A stretch of DNA of 64,000 bases from Catonia carolina (lineage: Eukaryota > Arthropoda > Insecta > Hemiptera > Achilidae). Position numbers and translations under genes: made by a program. The notes below the pieces were generated by a model. The model saw nothing but the letters and a program-made list of their open reading frames with translations, did not search any database and had not been told where the DNA came from. Below, piece after piece: positions 53,501 through 62,500 of the stretch. The stretch is taken from the NCBI GenBank assembly GCA_035578175.1, contig JAQMRL010000005.1:55099722-55163721 (forward strand). Reading direction: 5' to 3'. How positions within the stretch are numbered: the first letter of the stretch is position 1; each line of letters begins with the position of its first letter.

Positions 53501-56500
53501 ACTAAGCGTTATACAAAAAAATGTTTGAAATAAAAGTTGTAGAATTTTACATTCTCTACAACTTTTATTATATAACGTTTTGCGCTAAAATGCATATTAA
53601 AGCCGCAATCTTAAAAAGAAAATGTTTTTACGTAAAAACAGCCTCACGCAGAATTTCAGCAAACATGGCGCCTACCCTATCTTGTAGAGCATAAAAAATG
53701 TAGTAAATCAGGCGATTTTAAAAAAAATCGTAGGACCAGTTTTTGAGAAAATCGCAGAAAAGTGAAAAATTACACGAATAAACTACTACTTCCGTTTGAC
53801 CGATTTTGATGAAAATGTTCGTGTCGGGTGCGGTAGTAGTATGTAACTTAAGTTTCAAGTTTCAAGTTCGTACGATGTTCCATTCTTGAGATATTTTGTA
53901 TACACACACACACAGACCAATCGCTAGAAACATGTTTTTTGGGTTCAGGGGGTCTGAAAACGTATAGATCCGGTGAAAACTCGATTTCTTAAAATCGACA
54001 TGAAAACAATACTTTCCTTCCTATATATTCATATAGGCAAGAGAAAGTAAAAATTTAAACTACACCATAAAATCATCAACTTCATCACGATTTGCACAAC
54101 CATCTTCAACACTGTCATGCTCTTCAGTCGGTTCAACTCATAATGGATTATTCTCTAGTATGTTTTAAAATATATTAAGGAATCTGTACATTTCCAGTCA
54201 GGACCAAAATGTTTCAAAAGTAAATAAATTGGTAACGTCGCGCACCTTAAGTGGAAAAATATTTTTGCCACTTTGTATGATTTCTGGACATTCCACGTCA
54301 TTTATTACGCACCCCTTTCTTAAAACTGATTTATATTTTCCTAGGTTTTTTTTGTAGTGAACTTCCCCACTAACAAGTTCATTGTTCTGGTTTTCATTTC
54401 TTATAAAATAAAATCTTTTTGTAGGATTGAAACGAAAATTCCATTTTCCTGGTGGTAAAGTAATACAGTATATTGAAGCACCGTCTTACAGTCATACACT
54501 TTGTCGGCTAAATTAATCACAGTGCCGTAGTTTGAAAATATTTTTCTGTATTCATCTGGACTTGAAATAGGATCAAATTATTTTTTACTTCCTTCTCGAT
54601 TCGTACAAATATACGATCTGGTAGTAAAAAAGAATGGTCCACAACTGGGAAATTATACTCTACATTTTTTAATGTCACTGGTGCATATTTACAAAACCAA
54701 ACAGATATTATTCCCATCATTTTGATATTTTTGTTTTGCCCTCCGCATCCATCACAGACTAAACGAAATACTGTAATATTTTCTGGGATGCGAAGGATGC
54801 CTACATGATCAAGTTAGGTTATGTTGGATGTATCTGGTTTTGCAAGTGACGTTGTCGTCTATCTGCTTTTGCAACTAACCCTCGTGTTGGACATCAATTT
54901 TAAATAGAATATAGCTGGTTTTGAAACAAACTCACTGGAGCAAAACGTGCGTTAAGGTATAGTGCTAAAGAAAACAATAAAAACTTATAAAAAAAAAAAT
55001 GGATGTATCTGGTTTTGCAACTATATGACTCATATTAACTTAAATCATGTTTACATGTTGTTCCGAATTCTTGTTTACCTAGACTAATCCTGGTTTCATG
55101 AAATCCAATTGAATGGGAAGTTAATGTCTTCTCCTTCTTCAGGCGCCATCTCCGCTTTGAAGGTTGGCAATCATCAGAGTGATTTTTATCTTTGATGTCA
55201 CAGCCCTAAACAATTCGTTGTTGCTGCAACCATACCAATCTCTTAGGTTTTTCAGCCAGGATTTCCGTCTTCTTCCCAAGGATCTCTTTTAACTAAAATT
55301 TTAACTACAGTAATCCATTGGTATCCGCGGACTTTGTCCGTGGGCCTAAAACCTTAAAATACGTACGTTTTCTCACCTTGTGTACACTATACTTGGTTGG
55401 GAAGTCATACAATTCTGAAAACGTGTGTTTGAATAAATGTTTTGGCATCCGTATCATGTTGAGTCACACACTAGTATGGCGACGGCCGCCATGAGCCAAG
55501 CTAGATTTCCGCGTACTGTATGTAGTGACCGCGTCACTGGGTACCGGTCTCCGCCAGTAACACCCCACCCTCACTGCCATACGTACGCCAAGCTACCATA
55601 CTGTAATTTCTCCGTACGTTTTCCTCCATGTGTCAGTCTAACTTCTTCATACGTACGTACAGTTCTTTGTTTGTTTGATGATCCTGAAACGAAGCCAAGC
55701 ATTTCTTCACAAACCATCAACGAGATCCTCAGCATGGCAACGCAGCTCGCTTATCACGTGTTGGAGACGGATCCCATCATGGAAAGTGCCCTTCAATTCA
55801 AAAGAGGACTCCAGGAACTGATAATACCATACGAAGAAGTCCGCAAGGAGTTTGAAAAGAAGAAGAAGCAAACAGCCATAACTAACTATTTTAAAGCAAC
55901 TTAAATTTTTTATGCGTACATTACTGTATTTATTAAATATTCATAGATTATAATAATGGTAAAATGTTTCTAAAACTATTAAACACTTAAAACGACTACA
56001 GGACTTTACCTTTAGAACCTAACCCCCATCTTTTCGTTCATATAAGGTATCATTATCCGCAGTTTCATGAACCGCGGTAACCCTCCGGAACGTAACCCCT
56101 GCAGATAACGAGGGATTACTGTATATAATTTTCAAACACGATGAACTGGAATACTGGACAATTAGCATTTCAGTTCACCAGACAAAAACAAAGCAAAAGC
56201 TAATGGTATTTTCAGTCTTTTAAAACGCATTCTTTATTTTTTTGTTTCAGTTATCAAAAGGTTGGTGTTCGATGGTTATGGGAATTAGATAGACAGCGTT
56301 GTGGAGGAATTCTTGGTGATGAAATGGGTTTAGGAAAAACGATTCAAGTAATTACATTTCTTGTCGGATTACAGTGCAGTGAAATGAAAGATAAGGACAC
56401 TGGGTAATATTTTAACTTTGTTTTATATTTGTAATTACCACAACACATTTTTCTTGTCCCAGTGGGCAGTAACAGTTTTTAAATACGTTTGGCCATCAAT

Positions 56501-59500
56501 TATATCATACAAAATGCATTTTCTAATAGTTTTTTTTTAAATTGCTTTCTACTTTTAAGAAGTTGTTATGTAACGAATGTATTATACTTAAGAAGAAATC
56601 TTGCTGCTTCAATGTACTTAATAAGTCGTTAATAAAAATAAAACCAAACAAAATGAGCACTGTAGAATGTATGTTGATAATCTGTTTTCTTTTATTATTT
56701 TGTGTTACTGGCTGCATAACAGGCTATAATAAAAATAATACAGAGTTTAGTCCTGTTACCCAATTGTTAATGTCTGGTAATTTTTTTTCTAAGAAAGGGA
56801 AATTTTCTTTTGTGATGCAAACTTGGTAGCCCTACTCAACCTGTATAGATATGGCAGTGTGAGTTAATTTTCCTTGAGCTGTGTAAAATTTTGTGCCGTT
56901 TCCGGTCGTGTTACAAACAGAGTGTCTTTTACCCTAAAACAATGGGTTTTCATTCTTGAACAATATTTTGCTACGAAATCGTACACGACAAGCGACACTC
57001 TTAGAAACTTTACTGTCTGTACATGTTCTAGGATATTATTTTGTATTAAGAAATCCCACATAAGATTAAAGGTTGAAGGTGTTTTAATTTGTGTTTTGTT
57101 AAAGGTATCGTGGTCTTGGACCTTCTATTATTATTTGTCCAACAACTGTAATGCATCAGTGGGTGCGAGAATTCCATACATGGTTTCCACATCTACGTGT
57201 TGCTGTATTACATGAATCTGGAACTTATTCTGGTACTTATATATTTCTTCTATAAATCATTACTGCATATTTTTATCGTAGTTTGTCTTCTTCTTCCCAC
57301 AATCAAGGATTAGGCTCCTGCCTGTACAGACTCACAACAGTGACAAAACTGTATTGAATTATTGGCATCTGTTCCGTGGATCTGAACTGTGAACGAAAAA
57401 TAAAGTAAAATTTGAATGAATTGTCCAGTAATATCTTAAAATATGAAGTTGTTAAAGCTGAAAGTGACGATGACAATGATTAATAGTAGAAATAGAAAAA
57501 AAATTAAATGAGTTACATGGTTAACAAAATCGTAAAGGTAAGTCCTTAGTTTTAAAATGTTTCAGTATGTAAGTCTGCGCTGTTGACGAGGAGGTTAATT
57601 GCCAGAGTATTTTGATGAGCTTCTAACTTTTTTAAACGTTTTTCATTGTGTTGTTTTAATTCTTTTTTTTTATGAAGGGCAGGTTCAGATTGTTGTGCAG
57701 TGTTTTATTGATGATTATTATATACCATGGTGTTGCAGTGATTAATTTTGATATCTGGTAATGTGTTTACAGGTAAAAAGAAAGCAGGGTTAGTCCAAAA
57801 ACTGTATACATCAGGAAGTGGTGTGTTAGTTATGTCATATACAGGAGCTGTTTTACATAAAGATGAACTTATTCCTAGAAATTGGCACTACGTTATTTTA
57901 GATGAAGGACATAAAATACGTAATCCTGATGCTAAGGTTGGTATAAGCTATTCCATTTGGTATAAACTTGATTTATCTTCACTGCAAAACTTGTAGTATC
58001 CAGTTTCTCTAGAACCAGGAGTGTGGATCATATATGTAGAAAATTTATGTATCTGAATTTTATGTGAAAATTTGATGAACCCTTTGCTCTCAGAATACGT
58101 TCTTCTAGTAAAATATTGTAGGTTTAAGGGACCAATAGCATTTTGGCTTTAGTGGCTCTCGTCAACTTTTTTTTATACCGTGCAGCTAATTGTTGAAAAC
58201 ATTTTGAGTTTTCTCTGAGAGTAGCCGATGACCAGAACCATTGGCCATTTTAGCAAATACGGTTTAATTACATTTCTCCAAACTTAAAGATGGTTATGTT
58301 GTAAATTAGAAATCTGAAGTGAATATTTATTTTTAGCTGTTATTAAATTCATTGTTAACCTGTTCTACAGTTGTTGCGTTTTAATGTTAGCTCTGACCTT
58401 GAGGACACCGCAATGGAGTGGGTAGCAGTGCGGGTCCATTACTGAATATTTCTACAAACATCCACATATTTATCACAACAAAAATAAATCATTCGGTTGA
58501 GAAGTCGTTGTTTGGTTGCTTATTACATTTAAATGGTAGTTTTGTAAATAGCCTATATCTATCTTTCAGGAAATGTTATTTTAAATTTTGTGCATATTCA
58601 CAAACATGGACGATGTTTTTAGTCATACTAGTAGCAGCTAGGCTTGGCCGAGTGAGAGACACCGTTTAATATCACGGATTGTACTTTTGTATAAAAAATG
58701 AATACCTAAAAGAATTATTAGTCAGAAAAATGACATGTAGCTAGAGTAATTATTATTTTTTTGTGGTTGGCCTCACAACTCCCCTCATAGCCAACCCCAT
58801 CCTCACCAAGGGAATACCTAAAATGGGGGATTGGAATGGCAGGTTGGTGGGGGAGATTCATGGCAGAACAGCAAAAGCTTTATTATGCCGTTATGATATG
58901 AATCCAAGATTGGAGATCTCTAGTAGGCAGCCAATATAAGAACAAATAAAAAATTCCAAACTTGAGGACCATAAAAAACAAACAATAAAAGGGATACAGT
59001 CTGAAGAGAACCGTATTGAATTAAGCTGAGCGTGAACATATCGCACAGACCCTACTGGAACAGTTACAGCACACACTTACAGAAAAAAAACCGGTTAAAA
59101 CAATACAAGGCCAAAAGCCAGGAAAAACAGATGGAAAGTAACTTACGACCAGCGCTTCACAATAACACAAGCCACTAATCCCCAGAGCTGACACAGCCCA
59201 CTGAACTTCCAAAACGCACCGAGCAATCGGGGTAAACTTTATAACGCTTGGCCAGATGCTTAATTCACTGACTAACTTGTCATCCAGCTGTCCCAAGTGC
59301 ATGCACCATTGCACATTCTACTTAATATTTTAGTAATGATCATGTATTCTTGCATTATTATTTTAACTATAGATTAAGTTATGTGTTTATGCAATTTTTA
59401 CATAAGCTGCACATGAGAATTTAGTAACTGATTTAGAAGAAAACTGCTTACATAATGTTATGAATTAATTTTCAGGTAACACTTGTTGTAAAGCAAATGA

Positions 59501-62500
59501 AAACATCACATAGAATAATATTATCTGGTTCTCCTATGCAAAATAATTTAAGAGAACTTTGGTCATTGTTTGATTTTATATTTCCTGGTAAACTGGGTAT
59601 ATTGCCCGTATTTCTTGAACAGTTCGCTGTACCAATTACTCAAGGTGGATATGCAAATGCTTCTGAGGTTCAGGTAAATTTTATTTGACTAAACCATAAA
59701 TTATGGTATATTATTTTGTCTCTTTATTTTATTCTGAGTTAAATCAGTTGTCTTTCTTCTGTCTTCTTATTGGTTTGAGATTATATTAGATCTGTTATTT
59801 CGTTTTTTAACTCCAGGACTGAGGTAGGTAATTTTACTTGAAGTCTTTTATTTAATTAAAACAATTATTATATAATTGTTTGAAAACAAATAATTTTGCA
59901 GTACCCTTTCAATGCACTACACAAACAAGTTCTCAAGTAACAATACTATTGTACTCTCTCTCTGGGTTTGATTGCTGTGTTTTTCAATAGGTTTCTTATA
60001 GTGGTAATTAAAAAAAATGGTTCGTAAATTATCAAGTTACGAACAATTTGTAAGAAAATATGACAAACACACACACAGAATAAAATGCTGAACAATGAAC
60101 TGGAAAGCTATCATAACATTAATGCTATGACAGAATTATAAGTTTAGGGAGGGAAGTATGCACATCTAATTGTATCACTGGCTGCACACTCCGACTACAA
60201 AAATATTCACGTGCATCCTCGTGTACCATGTGACTGCTCTCAATAACTTTGAAAACTACAGTATGTGCTTGGATGGTTTCAAAATGTGGTAATACCAACT
60301 ATGCTAATTTACAGGGCTGACGAGCTCTGAACGTACGTATTGCCCCCTACCCACTTCATAGCTAGTCAATGACTTGCCAGCAACGCTGCTAATACTTGCT
60401 CTCGCAGCTCTGTTATATATTTCATCAGCCATTTTTTTGTCTTTAATTACAATACCTATAAACATACAACCAGCTGATTATATTATAAAGTATTGCTTGT
60501 TAACCCGTTCTATAATCGATGTGTTCAGTACGAGATGCAAGCCAAGAGTGAACTACTGCAGCTGTTATACGCATGCGCGCGTAATGTTTGTCAGGCTGAA
60601 ACATTCGTATAATCTGACAATGCTGGCAAATGTTCTGATTGGTCTAAATGCTTGTAAGAGCAGAGCTAATCAATGGTGGAAAGCATTGTAGTGCTGTGAG
60701 CCTCCTGGTCACACCATGTTCTTCTTCAGGTGTCTGTTCATTCCGAATGTTGGAGACCATCGTAGTAATTGTCACTTTATTTGTTGCACTGGGAAATAGC
60801 TCTTCTTAGCTCTTTCCTAATCAAGTTCTCAGATTTTGAAGCCAAAACACTCTTCTGCCAGGTCCACGTTTCCCATATATTTTTCCCTGCAGAATGGTTT
60901 GTAGTAATAAATATCATGAGTTATTTCACATGATACATCCAAAATATAGGAGCTTCCTACATTTGATGGTGGAAATGACCTCTACTTCTTTTTTCATTCT
61001 CCTGAGAATCTCTACATTGGCATACCTGAACAGTCCATGGGACCCTGAACATTCATCTGTACAGCAACATCTTGAATGCCTCCAGTTTCCTTGTGATGAC
61101 CTTATCCAAAGTCCAGGACTCTACACCACACAGGAGCACAGAAAAGACATAACATCTTAGATGCCTGATTTTTGTTTCTAGAGTAAAGTCGTGGCTCTTA
61201 AAGATAGAACAATTTTGTTAAATACTGCTCTTGACTTGCCTATACAACATTTTATTTCCTGTGTATTGTCTAACTGCTCGTTTATCATGGTTCTCAAGTA
61301 ACAATACTATTGTACTCTCTCTCTGGGTTTGATTGATATAAAGGTTAGCTCCATTCACTGGTTCACTGCTACACAAAGTTTCAAATGGAAAAATACGGGG
61401 ATAGAATTAAAATGGAGAGAAAAGGGGAGAGAGGAAATGAAGAGAGGAAAAAAGAAAATGGGAGGGGGTAAGAGGAAAGGGGTGTGTGTGAGAGAGTGGC
61501 TTCTAGCACTGTTGAAAAAATTTTATATTTTAAGAAATATACTTATGAGACTGAGAAAAAATACTCACTATTGAATTTAGAACTGCAAGGAAAAAATGGT
61601 GTTCTGGCTGAAGATAAACATCCTCGCTCAAAATCTTGTGAACTTCATGAATGTCAGCATCCTCTGAAGATAGCACTCAAAGAAGACGAAAGTAAATTGG
61701 GCTCTGTAGTCTAGTATTCATGAATAACAGAAAACTATTATAATTTAAGCTTACTGTTAACATTTGTCAACCATAAGATTTTCAAATTAATTTTAATTTT
61801 TTGTTTTGTTTTGACAATAGGTGGTGACTGCATTTAAGTGTGCAACAATTTTAAAAGATACAATATCACCGTATCTTCTGCGTCGTATGAAATCTGATGT
61901 CAAGTCTCATATAAATCTGCCGGAGAAAAACGAACAAGTATTATTTTGTAAATTGACTGAAGAACAAACATATTTGTATAAGGGTTATGTTAATTCTGGT
62001 GAAGTTGATAGGATATTAGATGGTAGGTTACAAATATTTATGGGACTTATTTCATTGCGGAAAATTTGTAATCACCCTGATTTGTTTTCTGGTGGTCTTA
62101 AATTGTTAAATGGTGTAAGTACTATTTATTATTGTATTTATATTGTGTAGTCAGTCATATTATATCACTCTTATTTGTGTAGACTAAAATATCTTTTTTA
62201 ATAAGATCTAACTCGATAATATTACCTTAATTTTGTACTTTACTGATTGAGGTTATCAGTGGTATTGCTCCCTGGCATTGCTCAATGTGCTATGTTTGTT
62301 GTTGTTTAGGTCATCAGCTGAAAGGCTGGTTTGAACTTCTAGAGGTTTTACTAAGTAATATGAGGCGTGAGGTGGTTTACCATTGAATTCCTCACTGAAC
62401 TGGCAGCATGCCAGGCTCTATGAGAAGCACATATTTTCCACCCTGCAAATGACACCTTCACTTCATTCACCACAGTGTGTGGCTGTATAGTTAAATTCAT

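Larger units (their letters stand above)
52577..55041 (-). mobile_element. 2.5-kb element with ATATGAGTCAT ends and repeated TCTGGTTTTGCAA motif
   Basis: The left end ATATGAGTCATCTAGTTGCA continues with AAACCAGATATATCC; the right end, inverted, is ATATGAGTCATATAGTTGCA continuing AAACCAGATACATCC. Variants of ATCTGGTTTTGCAA recur just inside both ends (52792-52850 and 54832-55020). The interior contains a family E insertion (53105-54047) and a minus-strand transposase-like remnant. Target duplication not clear. Confidence 0.75.

Noticed and set aside
56542..57215. 95- and 113-codon ORFs as genes or ERCC6 exons
   Set aside because: The real exon 57105-57232 uses a different frame; these are intron read-through without similarity.
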